A stretch of DNA of 64,000 bases, from NCBI RefSeq assembly GCF_042685105.1, contig NZ_JBHUMO010000044.1:154896-218895 (forward strand), written 5' to 3'. The stretch comes from Enterococcus_G camelliae. GTDB taxonomy: Bacteria; Bacillota; Bacilli; Lactobacillales; Enterococcaceae. The notes under the pieces are model-generated. The model saw only the letters and a list, made by a program, of their open reading frames with translations, had not been told where the DNA came from and did no database searches. The first letter of the stretch is position 1. Every line of letters begins with the position of its first letter. Of this stretch, positions 41,617 to 50,186 are shown one piece after another. Both the position numbers and the translations under genes were made by a program.

Positions 41617-42981
41617 TTATACTGTTTGACCATTTGAAGAAATGACTGTTTGATACCAATAAAAGCTATCTTTCTTATAACGTTTCAAGTCTTTTAAATC
41701 AAAGTCGCTACGGTTAACATAGATAAAGCCATAGCGTTTGCGCATCCCTTCATGCGTACTAATGACATCAATGGCACTCCATGGACAATACCCAATAAAT
41801 GGTAAGCCTTCATCAACACATTTTTTCAGTTCTACAATATGATCACGTAGATAATCAATACGATAGTTGTCATGAATGGTACCATCTTCTTCTAATACAT
41901 CGCGACCACCTAAACCATTTTCAGTGATGAGCATTGGCAAATGATACCGTGAATAAATTTGATGCGCTGTCACACGTAGACCTACCGGATCAATCGTCCA
42001 ACCAAATTCTGTTTTTGGTAGGGTTGGATTTTCAGCACTGGCAAAGTAGCCAGCAACTGTCAATCCTTTTTGTTGGTCGCCTTGCTCAGTCGTGCCACTC
42101 ACTGGATTAGCTTTGGCACAAGCCGTATTGTAATAATTAAATGCAACGTAGTCACACGTATTTTCTTTCATCATTTTGCGATCTTCTTCAGTAATTTCTG
42201 GCTCTGCATCCAATGAACGCAATACTTCTAAGGCTTGCACATTATAGATACCATACACCGCAGCATCTAAGTACAACCAATTACGAAACGCACTCATATA
42301 ATCGGCAGCTAGTTGGTCTTCGGCGGAAGAGGTCGCTGGATATACGGCACAAATATTGGGCGCAGGTCCAATTTTTCCTGGATAGCCACCATCATGATAG
42401 ATCCCCATCACTTTGGCTTGAGCGACTAACATATGGTGATTTTCTTGGAAAATATCTTTCCAAGATTTTTGATTTCCTGACAGTAATTTGCCTGCTAGTG
42501 TTAGCATGTTTTGTTCATTAATCGTTTGCCAATAGGTCACACGATCACCGAACGTATCAAAAAGAAAGTGACAATACGTTGCAAATGCGTCGATGGTTTG
42601 ACGATTGCCCCAGCCACCTACCTCTTTTAAAGAAGCAGGTAAATCAAAGTGGAAGACAGTCACGATGGGTTCAATCCCATTTTTTTTCAGTTCATCAATT
42701 AACTGACTATAAAAGGCAACACCTTTTGGATTTACTTTGCCATTTGGCATCACGCGACTCCAAGAAATAGAGAAGCGATATGCTGTCAATCCTAACTCCT
42801 TAAACAAAGCAACATCTTCTTGCCAATGATGATAATGGTCGGCAGCTACTTTGAAGTCTGTTGTATCTTTGGGTACTTGACGAACATCTTGAACTGATGG
42901 TTCTTTGCCGTCTTCATTCCACGCTCCCTCTACCTGATAGGCACTCGTTGAAGCTCCCCATAAAAAGTTTTTATTGAACAT
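41617..42981 (-). CDS. GH1 6-phospho-beta-glucosidase (PTS operon)
   Basis: A 454-aa glycoside hydrolase family 1 enzyme. The N-terminal FLWGASTSAYQVEGAWNEDGK, acid/base motif TINEQN (Glu about residue 165) and nucleophile motif ITENGLGGRD (Glu about residue 365) are all present. It hydrolyses 6-phospho-beta-glucosides delivered by the PTS or by the kinase. The ATG at 42981 lies inside the end of the PTS IIC gene (11-base overlap), with AAAGGAG upstream. Confidence 0.9.
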   Translation of the reverse strand: MFNKNFLWGASTSAYQVEGAWNEDGKEPSVQDVRQVPKDTTDFKVAADHYHHWQEDVALFKELGLTAYRFSISWSRVMPNGKVNPKGVAFYSQLIDELKKNGIEPIVTVFHFDLPASLKEVGGWGNRQTIDAFATYCHFLFDTFGDRVTYWQTINEQNMLTLAGKLLSGNQKSWKDIFQENHHMLVAQAKVMGIYHDGGYPGKIGPAPNICAVYPATSSAEDQLAADYMSAFRNWLYLDAAVYGIYNVQALEVLRSLDAEPEITEEDRKMMKENTCDYVAFNYYNTACAKANPVSGTTEQGDQQKGLTVAGYFASAENPTLPKTEFGWTIDPVGLRVTAHQIYSRYHLPMLITENGLGGRDVLEEDGTIHDNYRIDYLRDHIVELKKCVDEGLPFIGYCPWSAIDVISTHEGMRKRYGFIYVNRSDFDLKDLKRYKKDSFYWYQTVISSNGQTV

Positions 42982-44281
42982 TGTTAAGCTCCTTTTCATT
43001 TTGTAATTCTTTACGATCTAATGCTTTCACAAATGGTAAGTAAACAAAGACCATCACGACCAAACAAATAATTCTTAGAGTCAAACCTTGCCAACCCATT
43101 GAAAAGAAGCTTGCGATCATTTTAGGCGTCGTCCATGGTAATCCTAAACCAATGACTGGGTTGTAGTAAGATACAAAGCCTGTCACAGAACCAACGTAAC
43201 CAATCAACGCAGTGATGACTGTACTTAGTAAAAATGGTACCAATAAGATTGGATTTAACATTACTGGTAAACCGAAAATAACTGGTTCATTCACATTGAA
43301 GAAGTTTGGTACGATTGATACTTTTGCAAACGAGCGATAGCGTTTGCTCTTACCAAAAATCAAGATAGCAATCAATAAACTTAAGGTACTACCGACAGCA
43401 TCGTTGTTCAGGAAGCTGTTTAAAATCATAATGTCTTTGTACGGTAATGTTACTCCTTTTTGAAATGCTTCAATATTGGCCATTGCCATGGTCATCAATA
43501 ATGGCACTAATGCGCTATTAATGGCATTAGGATGAATGCCAAAAAAGAATAATCCGTTTGCAATGATTGTAATAAGAATTAAAGCTGGTGCGGAACTTCC
43601 TAGTTTCATCAATGGTCCCCCAATGACCGTTTGCACCAATGTAAAAACATTTTCAAGTGGTGTATAGCTTAAACCTATTCGGATAACTACAACTCCAATT
43701 AAAATAATTAAAGCGATGATTAATGGTTCAAAAGATTGCGTAACCATTGGTGGTACACCTTCAGGCATTCGAACAAGTAATTTCTTATTTGATGCTAATG
43801 CTAAATAAATTCTAGTGACAATCAATCCGACAATAATTGCAACAAACATCCCTGAACTACCTAAATAATCATATGAAAGGGCAGCAACTGGATCTTTTGT
43901 TCCGACTGTTTGTGGCATTAAAATAAGAAATGTACCTAAAGATAAGAAAGCTGCCATCATCGGATTGCCGCTTGACTTATTTAACAATTTTGTGTAAGTA
44001 TATGGAATGGAAACCGCAATCAATAAGGCAATCGCATTTAACGTTCCACCCATGACTGCATTAAAGTGCGTGATTAATCCAATTTTGGTTAACCATGTGT
44101 TGATTGCAGGAATTGGGAAGTTAGCTAAGATTGAAAATAGTGACGCACCTAACGTTAATGGTAACGTATACATTAGCCCACCAGATATAGCCTGAATCGT
44201 CTTATTTTCACCAAATTTTGTTGCTAATGGTAAGACACTTTTGTCAATAAATGTTTGAAAACTGCTATAAGCTTTACTCAT
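42971..44281 (-). CDS. PTS cellobiose/lactose-family subunit IIC
   Basis: A 436-aa membrane protein of the lactose/cellobiose PTS IIC family, with about ten hydrophobic segments. KFGENKTIQAISGGLMYTLPLTLGASLFSILANFP at the start and FGIHPNAINSALVPLLM, FNVNEPVIFGLPVMLNPILLVPFLLS later are family hallmarks. It needs separate IIA and IIB proteins, which are not encoded nearby. The ATG at 44281 follows AAAGGTG. Only 28 bases separate this start from the divergent RpiR start, so its promoter must overlap the rpiR coding region. Confidence 0.9.
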   Translation of the reverse strand: MSKAYSSFQTFIDKSVLPLATKFGENKTIQAISGGLMYTLPLTLGASLFSILANFPIPAINTWLTKIGLITHFNAVMGGTLNAIALLIAVSIPYTYTKLLNKSSGNPMMAAFLSLGTFLILMPQTVGTKDPVAALSYDYLGSSGMFVAIIVGLIVTRIYLALASNKKLLVRMPEGVPPMVTQSFEPLIIALIILIGVVVIRIGLSYTPLENVFTLVQTVIGGPLMKLGSSAPALILITIIANGLFFFGIHPNAINSALVPLLMTMAMANIEAFQKGVTLPYKDIMILNSFLNNDAVGSTLSLLIAILIFGKSKRYRSFAKVSIVPNFFNVNEPVIFGLPVMLNPILLVPFLLSTVITALIGYVGSVTGFVSYYNPVIGLGLPWTTPKMIASFFSMGWQGLTLRIICLVVMVFVYLPFVKALDRKELQNEKELNNVQ

Positions 44282-44306
44282 TTCATTCACCTTTCTTATG
44301 GAGGAA

Positions 44307-44336
44307 ATTATGGATCCAATTTCAAAACTATTGCAA
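44307..44336 (-). promoter_or_regulatory. Candidate promoter of the cellobiose-type PTS operon inside the RpiR gene start
   Basis: On the minus strand TTGCAA and CATAAT are 18 bases apart, 26 bases upstream of the IIC start. It spans the SD and first codons of the divergent RpiR gene. Plausible, unproven. Confidence 0.5.
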
Positions 44337-45110
44337 TACTTTAACGAAGAAGCGGCCGAAAGCACCTATTATTCGTTAGTATTATTTACTTTACAAAATA
44401 TCAAACAACTATCTACCTTATCTATCGTCGAATTTTCGGAAAAAACTTTTGTATCAAAACCTACAATCACGCGCTTTATTCACTTTATGGGCTTTGAAAA
44501 CTACAAATCATTTAAACTTTATTTTCAAACACTGAGTACTTCTTCTAGAAATTCTTTTCTACGTCTAACCGCTCATGAGGCCGAGCAAATTGTTCAACAG
44601 CCGTCCGAATATTTCTCCGACTACGCGCAACAAGTCATTCGTTCGATTGAAGATGCCACTAAGACCGTCCGCAGTGAAGAGGTAGACCAAATTATCCACT
44701 CGGTCTTAGCTGCAAATCGCGTATCCTTCGTTGGCTTTAGTGATGCGCGCCATATCGCACGGGACATTCAATTAGGATGTCTCTCAGCTGGCAAATTAGT
44801 CACAGTACCAAAAACGACAGCGAAATTTAGCGATATCCAAAACACTTATTCAAGTGATGACTTAATAGTTATTTTGTCAAATTATGGGAATTTCTTCCAC
44901 GTCTACTATGAGTTCTATCAAAAATTAATTAAAAATCATGTTCCTGTAATTTTGATTACGCAAAACTATTCGTCGATGGACTCATTTGATTTTAAACAAA
45001 CCCTTTACCTCTGCTCACAAAGACATCTAAGTGTCGGCAATTATCCAATGCGTTTGTTTTCTGATTACTTTGTTCGCCGACTGATTTTTTTAGCCAATCA
45101 TGATTGTTGA
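44310..45110 (+). CDS. RpiR-family transcriptional regulator of the beta-glucoside operon
   Basis: A 266-aa RpiR regulator: an N-terminal helix-turn-helix (STLSIVEFSEKTFVSKPTITRFIHFMGFENYKSFKLYFQ, about residues 35-75) and a C-terminal SIS sugar-phosphate-binding domain from about residue 120 (VSFVGFSDARHIARDIQLGCLSAGK). It is divergent from the PTS IIC gene, so it probably regulates the IIC-GH1-kinase operon by sensing a sugar phosphate. The ATG at 44310 is 7 bases after GGAGG; an ATG at 44298 overlaps that SD. It ends 13 bases into the next GH1 gene, in the opposite strand. Confidence 0.88.
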   Translation: MDPISKLLQYFNEEAAESTYYSLVLFTLQNIKQLSTLSIVEFSEKTFVSKPTITRFIHFMGFENYKSFKLYFQTLSTSSRNSFLRLTAHEAEQIVQQPSEYFSDYAQQVIRSIEDATKTVRSEEVDQIIHSVLAANRVSFVGFSDARHIARDIQLGCLSAGKLVTVPKTTAKFSDIQNTYSSDDLIVILSNYGNFFHVYYEFYQKLIKNHVPVILITQNYSSMDSFDFKQTLYLCSQRHLSVGNYPMRLFSDYFVRRLIFLANHDC

Positions 45111-46480
45111 TGATTGGCTATTAAGTTTTGATAATAATAATAGCTATCCTTCTTATAACGTTTTAATTCTTTTTCATCAAAGTCCGTCCGATCTACATAG
45201 ACCAAGCCGTATCTTTTTTCCATGCCATCCCCGACACTTAACAAATCAATAAACGACCACGGATTAAATGAAATCACATTGACCCCATCTTCTACTGCAT
45301 AAGCAATTTGCTGTATATGTTCTTCTAAATAAGCAATCCGCATTTTGTCATGAATTTCCCCATCTTCTAGTTTTTCTTTTTCAGACCAGCCACATTCTGT
45401 GATGATGATTGGTGTCTCTGCATAACGATCCATTAGCTGTCTCAAGCCATAGTGAATACCTTGAGAGTCGAAGTTCCAACCCCAATCCGTATACACCAGA
45501 TCTGGGTCTTCAATGCGCTTCATGCGTTTTAATATCGGCATTTGTTGCGTTTGATTCGGTAGTGCTTCGACAATCGTTGTGCAATACCAATTGACTCCTA
45601 AAACGTTGGCTTTCCCCTGCGACAAAATTGTTGCATCGCCACTTTCTGTAACAATTGATATGCCCATTTTAATCAGTTCATTTTGGAAGTATTGCGGAAT
45701 TTTACCTTTTAAAGCAACATCCATCTGTGCAAAAGAATAAAAATCTTCGAGTTGTTTGGCTACTACCATATCCGCTGATTTTCTAGATGCAGGTAATGTC
45801 GTAATATACGAAATCGCTGGACCAATCAAGCCATTTGGATATTGATCACGGTACAGTTTGTATACTTGTGCTTGCGCTAACCACATATGATAATTTGCTT
45901 GATAAGCTAGTTGAAATCGTTCTTTTTCTGGCAAATCTAGGGAAATCCCTAGCATATCCGATGCAACAACTAATACCGCTTGCTCATTGATTGTTAACCA
46001 ATGGGTCACCTTATCACCAAACTCATCCAAAAGGCACTTGGCATACTTCACAAAATCAGCAATAGATTGTCGATCAACCCAACCACCATATTTTTCAATC
46101 AAGCCCATTGGTTGATCAAAATGATACATAGTAACAATTGGTTCAATCCCATTAGCCAATAGATGATCAATTAATTGATGATAAAAGGCAAGACCGTCCG
46201 CATTTGGTTCCTGTTCATCCCCCATCGGAAAGATTCGTGGCCAACTAATTGAAAAACGATAACTTGTTAGTCCCAGCTCTTTCATAAGCTGAATATCTTC
46301 TTCCCAATTGTGGTAATGGTCGACGGTCACTTTTGTGTCTAATTGTTTACTACTTTTCTTAAATGAGCGAATATCTGCAATAGAAAGTCCTTTCCCATTT
46401 TCTTGGTATGCGCCTTCGACTTGGAAGGCACTCGTAGATGCACCCCATAAAAAATTTTTGGGTATAGCAGTTATATCCAT
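45098..46480 (-). CDS. GH1 6-phospho-beta-glucosidase, second copy
   Basis: A 460-aa GH1 enzyme, about the same length as the PTS-operon copy, with FLWGASTSAFQVEGAYQENGK at the N-terminus, TINEQA (acid/base Glu about residue 170) and IITECGWSEKE (nucleophile Glu about residue 370). Replacement of the more usual TENG by TECG at the nucleophile loop sets it apart from the first copy. The ATG at 46480 follows GGGGC; the longer frame to 46543 is ruled out by position. It has its own promoter region with a cre site and is convergent with the RpiR gene. Confidence 0.88.
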   Translation of the reverse strand: MDITAIPKNFLWGASTSAFQVEGAYQENGKGLSIADIRSFKKSSKQLDTKVTVDHYHNWEEDIQLMKELGLTSYRFSISWPRIFPMGDEQEPNADGLAFYHQLIDHLLANGIEPIVTMYHFDQPMGLIEKYGGWVDRQSIADFVKYAKCLLDEFGDKVTHWLTINEQAVLVVASDMLGISLDLPEKERFQLAYQANYHMWLAQAQVYKLYRDQYPNGLIGPAISYITTLPASRKSADMVVAKQLEDFYSFAQMDVALKGKIPQYFQNELIKMGISIVTESGDATILSQGKANVLGVNWYCTTIVEALPNQTQQMPILKRMKRIEDPDLVYTDWGWNFDSQGIHYGLRQLMDRYAETPIIITECGWSEKEKLEDGEIHDKMRIAYLEEHIQQIAYAVEDGVNVISFNPWSFIDLLSVGDGMEKRYGLVYVDRTDFDEKELKRYKKDSYYYYQNLIANHQQS

Positions 46481-46512
46481 AGATGATGCCCCTTTCTTGA
46501 TAAATCTATTAT

Positions 46513-46526
46513 ATAGAACGCTTACA
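46513..46526. promoter_or_regulatory. Probable cre site (CcpA) upstream of the second GH1 gene
   Basis: TGTAAGCGTTCTAT on the minus strand matches the cre consensus, with the TATAAT-like -10 region (46508-46513) overlapping it. The site lies 33 bases upstream of the start codon, so CcpA would block transcription directly. Confidence 0.75.
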
Positions 46527-46563
46527 AATATTTGTTTCCACATTTAGCTATTGAATTTTCAAA

Positions 46564-46605
46564 AACAAGGAGGAAGTTTCAAAAAACTGAAACTTCCTCC
46601 TTGTT
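46564..46605 (-). terminator. Intrinsic terminator of the esterase-like hydrolase gene
   Basis: An 18-bp perfect stem (AACAAGGAGGAAGTTTCA and complement) with a 6-base loop, 24 bases after the hydrolase stop, followed by a T-rich stretch on the minus strand. Confidence 0.85.
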
Positions 46606-46629
46606 TAACTATTTATTTTTCAATTTTAA

Positions 46630-47364
46630 CTACTTTACTTGTTGAGATATCCATTTTTCAGCTAATGTTGGCCAAATGGATATTGCCTCCTCTTGTTGTG
46701 CAAGACCTAATCCATGTGGACCATCTGGAAACAGATGGCTTTCACAGGAAACACCGGCATGATTGAGACAATCTAGCAGCAAGAGCGAGTTTTGAATGGG
46801 GACAGCCGGATCGTTCCATGTACTCCATAAAAAAACGGGTGGCGTTTGGGAATCAATTCGATTTTCCAAAGAATACTGCTCCTGCTCTGTTGGCTTAACA
46901 TGATGAAGAAAGGTTTCTTGGCACCCTTTGTGCGCAATAGGAGCAGTCAACGTAACGACTGGATAGGATAAAATCAAGCCATCTGGACGATTGGCCAGAC
47001 TTGTTCCAAATAAGCCAGCAGTATGGCTACCTGAAGAAAAACCAATCACAAAAACGTTACTAATCCGCTTATCCTCCTTTAACCAATTCAATGTTTCTTG
47101 TATTTCCTTTAAATAGGTTTCAGGATAGATATCATTTAAAGGATAACAAAAAATACCACTATGATACCCTAATTGTCCCAACCATTCTTTTATCCGTTGT
47201 CCTTCCTTTTGGTAAGACAGCTTTTTGTAACCTCCGCCTGGACAGATGACAAAAAATGGTCGAACTTGTTCATCCAAAAAGTAGGTTTCAAGCCGACTTT
47301 CCCGATTTTCTGTAATAAATTCTGGGTACGTTTCTTCTTCCGTCTTTCCTTTCATAATCTTCAT
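46630..47364 (-). CDS. Alpha/beta hydrolase, probable carbohydrate acetyl esterase
   Basis: A 244-aa alpha/beta hydrolase. The oxyanion-hole motif is VICPGGGYKKLSYQKEG (about residue 40), the nucleophile elbow is GFSSGSHTAG (Ser about residue 112) and the catalytic His lies in GPHGLGLAQQEE. These match the esterase/lipase group (AXE1/BD-FAE-like, with HGG[GY]-type motif) that deacetylates plant-derived sugars. It precedes the second GH1 gene on the same strand, which fits use of acetylated glucosides, but this is inference. The ATG follows AAAGGAAG. Confidence 0.82.
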   Translation of the reverse strand: MKIMKGKTEEETYPEFITENRESRLETYFLDEQVRPFFVICPGGGYKKLSYQKEGQRIKEWLGQLGYHSGIFCYPLNDIYPETYLKEIQETLNWLKEDKRISNVFVIGFSSGSHTAGLFGTSLANRPDGLILSYPVVTLTAPIAHKGCQETFLHHVKPTEQEQYSLENRIDSQTPPVFLWSTWNDPAVPIQNSLLLLDCLNHAGVSCESHLFPDGPHGLGLAQQEEAISIWPTLAEKWISQQVK

Positions 47365-47491
47365 TATGATCGCTTCCTTTGATATACATGTTTACTTCTC
47401 TTCTGCACCCTGTGAGCCAGAGAAGTCGTAACAACTGAGTTCCAACTTTACTATAGTCTCCTGTGAAAACTTTCGTCAAGCAATACACTAA

Positions 47492-48169
47492 TTACCGAAT
47501 CATTTTTGTTTGCCGTAGCCATTGCATAGCCGCTTGAAAATCAGGTGCTTCATGCAAGACATTTTGCCAATCAGCCGAGTGGGTCACCCCGCCGGTATTC
47601 TTTTCTGGAATGAGTACTAATGGAATACCAGCCGCTTCTGCCGCTCGTGCGCCTACCAATGAATCTTCAAAAACAAGACCCTGATGTGGTTCAATCTGCA
47701 ACTTTTTTAGAGCCAATTGATAGATAGCCGGATTGGGTTTTGCTTCCTGAACCAAGTCACCCGTCACCACTTCATCAAAGTACGCCCCCAACTGATACTT
47801 TTCAAAAATTTGACTGGTCCGTTGACTAGCTGTTGAAGTCACTAATGCAGTTACATAGTGCTGTGTTTTTAAATAGCGAATGCTTTCTAGAAAATAAGGC
47901 TTAAGAGGAATGCGATTGGCCTGTAATTCTTCTACAAAATAAGCTTCTCGTATCTGGCGAATGAGCGGAATCTTAGTGACATCGCTAACGATTTTTTCCA
48001 GCTGCGCAACTGTTTGTTTCGAGCTCTTGCCTGCCGTCTGCTTTAAAAAGCTCTCAGGCAACTCCTCCCCCGCTGCTTTGGCACCGACCCGCCATCCCTC
48101 ACGGTACACGCGCTCGGTATCAATAATTAATCCATCCATATCAAAAAGAATTGCTTGTACTTGGGTCAT
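47492..48169 (-). CDS. HAD-superfamily hydrolase, beta-phosphoglucomutase-like
   Basis: A 225-aa HAD phosphatase of the subfamily with a cap of helices: motif I ILFDMDGLIIDTERVYREGW (nucleophile Asp about residue 10), motif II TSTA, motif III with K in EAKPNPAIYQLALKKL, and motif IV VFEDSLVGARAAEAAGI. It resembles beta-phosphoglucomutase and phosphatases of the YcjU/YvdM group. Substrate unassigned. The ATG at 48169 follows GGAGAGGG; a longer frame is unlikely. It stands between the esterase-type gene and the men cluster. Confidence 0.86.
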   Translation of the reverse strand: MTQVQAILFDMDGLIIDTERVYREGWRVGAKAAGEELPESFLKQTAGKSSKQTVAQLEKIVSDVTKIPLIRQIREAYFVEELQANRIPLKPYFLESIRYLKTQHYVTALVTSTASQRTSQIFEKYQLGAYFDEVVTGDLVQEAKPNPAIYQLALKKLQIEPHQGLVFEDSLVGARAAEAAGIPLVLIPEKNTGGVTHSADWQNVLHEAPDFQAAMQWLRQTKMIR

Positions 48170-48261
48170 TGTCTTTTTTCCCTCTCCTTCACTTTGAACG
48201 TTATTCAAAAAGCCATCGTTTCTCTCTATAGTAGCAGATAAACGATGACGAATGGCAAGTA

Positions 48262-49362
48262 TTACGTAAAAAGACGATAGTTGGTTTGAAATTTATCATG
48301 ATGAACCGTTACCCCTATTCCAATCGAATCGGGAATCATCAATGCGCCTTGGCCCATTTTGGCTTCTGGTGTTACAATATCGGCCGCAAAATACCGGTTG
48401 GTTGCCGACAAATCGCCAGGAAAAATCAACTCAGCTAAGGATGAAAAATGCAAATTCAATGCCCGACCAACACCCAGTTCATACATTCCACCCAACCACA
48501 CAAGCATGCCCTGTTGTGTGGCTTCTTGTAAAATGGCTTGTGCCGCCGTTATTCCCCCGACACGTGGAAGCTTGAGATTGATTGCTCGACAACTTCCCAG
48601 TGCGGCAGCAGTTTGGACATCTTCGACGCTACGAATCGTTTCATCTAAACAAATGGGCGTGTGCATTTGTCGTTGCAACGCAGCATGCCGCGTAAATTCT
48701 CTTGCCCCAAAAGGTTGTTCAATCATGGCCAATTGCAGGGTATCTAACTGCCGAAAAATGGTCCAATCCTCCTCCTTTTGATAGGCGGAGTTTGCATCAG
48801 CCATCAAGGAAAGGGAGGGAAATGCTTCCCGAATAGCGCTTAATGGTCCATAGTCATAGCCTGGCTTTATTTTTAATTTTACCCGGGTGTAGCCTTGATC
48901 AATAGCTGTTTGTACTTTTTTGATTAGCGTTGAAATCGATGATTCTATTCCAAAGCTAATGCCCACATGAATCGGCCGTTTTGTCCCTCCTAATATCTGA
49001 TAAAGCGGTTGTTTTTGCACACGAGCAAAGCAATCCCATGCGGCAGTTTCCAGTGCTGCTTTCGCCATAAAATTTCCTTGAATGCCAGCAAAAAAAGCGC
49101 CAATTTCTTCCGGTCGATGCCATTCTTTTTTTAATAGCAATGGAATCAAATAGGTGGCAATCGTTGCTCGCGCGGTGGACAAGTATTCTTCAATATAATC
49201 CGGGTGAGGGAGTGCATCCAGCTCTCCTACGCCCCTCACACCGCTTTCATCGTGAAGTACATAAATCGAGGCTTGTTTCTCTGTTGTGCAACCATAACTT
49301 GTTTGAAAGGGATGCAAAAAAGGAACCGAATAATCAAATTGTTCAATGCGTAGTATTTTCAT
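48262..49362 (-). CDS. menC: o-Succinylbenzoate synthase
   Basis: A 366-aa enolase-superfamily enzyme of the MLE subgroup. KxK lysines lie in VKLKIKPGYDYGPL (about residues 160-170), metal ligands in MADANSAY, IEQPF and LDETI, and the opposite lysine in CRAINLKLPRVGG. It dehydrates SHCHC to o-succinylbenzoate in menaquinone synthesis. It is the last gene of the men cluster, the start overlapping the end of menH by 4 bases. Related dipeptide epimerases look similar, but the operon decides for MenC. Confidence 0.93.
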   Translation of the reverse strand: MKILRIEQFDYSVPFLHPFQTSYGCTTEKQASIYVLHDESGVRGVGELDALPHPDYIEEYLSTARATIATYLIPLLLKKEWHRPEEIGAFFAGIQGNFMAKAALETAAWDCFARVQKQPLYQILGGTKRPIHVGISFGIESSISTLIKKVQTAIDQGYTRVKLKIKPGYDYGPLSAIREAFPSLSLMADANSAYQKEEDWTIFRQLDTLQLAMIEQPFGAREFTRHAALQRQMHTPICLDETIRSVEDVQTAAALGSCRAINLKLPRVGGITAAQAILQEATQQGMLVWLGGMYELGVGRALNLHFSSLAELIFPGDLSATNRYFAADIVTPEAKMGQGALMIPDSIGIGVTVHHDKFQTNYRLFT

Positions 49363-50186
49363 TCAACTTTCTCCTTTGCCTGACCGAGCCACTGTTCAAA
49401 AAAAGCGCCAAATAGCTGAGGTGTTTCCAAGTGAATGCAATGACCCACTCCCGAAAAAACCGTCAATGTACTGTTTGGAAATAGCTGGTGCATTTGCTGA
49501 CCGATTGCAACGAATTTGGTGTCTAACGCTCCCACAAGGATGGCAACAGGGCGGGTGAATTGAGCCAATTGTGGCCAATAATTGGGTTGACTGCCTGTGC
49601 CCATTCCTCGTAGGCTATTTGCTAACCCTGTTGCCTGTTGACTTAGCCGTTCGTGACGAACAGTCAGTTGAACTTGAGTTGGTAGCTTGCTTTGACTAGC
49701 AAATAATGGCAATTTTTCCCAATCAGTGACAAATGAACGAACCCCCTCTTGTTCAATTTTTTGTGCCAGACGGGCATCTTTTTCCCGTCGTTTTTGTCGC
49801 TCTATTTGGGTCGCAAGTCCCGGTGAACCACTCTCCAAACTAAGTGTCTGAATGCGCTCTGGGTAAACCGTTGCCCAGCCTAACGCGAGCCGAGCTCCCA
49901 TAGAATAGCCGAGTAAATGATACGTTTGAAGCCCTAGTTGTTGGACAAAATGAGCAAGCTCGGTTACGACGTTTTCAAATTGATAGGCTTCACTTTTAAT
50001 CGCTATCGGGCTTTCACCATGCCCTAGACAATCAATGAGTAACCAATTAACTGTTGATAACTGATCGGCGATTGATTGGAAGGTATGACGAGTACCGGTA
50101 AAGCCATGCAGGCAAACAATCGTTGGTAGCTGCGATTGATAAGGTCGTGCCCATTCGTAGGCAAAAGTGTGCTCTTTTTTCTTCAT
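49359..50186 (-). CDS. menH: 2-Succinyl-6-hydroxy-2,4-cyclohexadiene-1-carboxylate synthase
   Basis: A 275-aa alpha/beta hydrolase of the MenH type, which eliminates pyruvate from SEPHCHC. The oxyanion motif CLHGFTGTRHTFQSI, the nucleophile elbow LLGYSMGARLALGWA (Ser about residue 96) and the C-terminal GVGHCIHLETPQ with His are visible. The start overlaps the menD stop by 4 bases, and its own stop overlaps the menC start. The context leaves little doubt. Confidence 0.92.
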   Translation of the reverse strand: MKKKEHTFAYEWARPYQSQLPTIVCLHGFTGTRHTFQSIADQLSTVNWLLIDCLGHGESPIAIKSEAYQFENVVTELAHFVQQLGLQTYHLLGYSMGARLALGWATVYPERIQTLSLESGSPGLATQIERQKRREKDARLAQKIEQEGVRSFVTDWEKLPLFASQSKLPTQVQLTVRHERLSQQATGLANSLRGMGTGSQPNYWPQLAQFTRPVAILVGALDTKFVAIGQQMHQLFPNSTLTVFSGVGHCIHLETPQLFGAFFEQWLGQAKEKVE

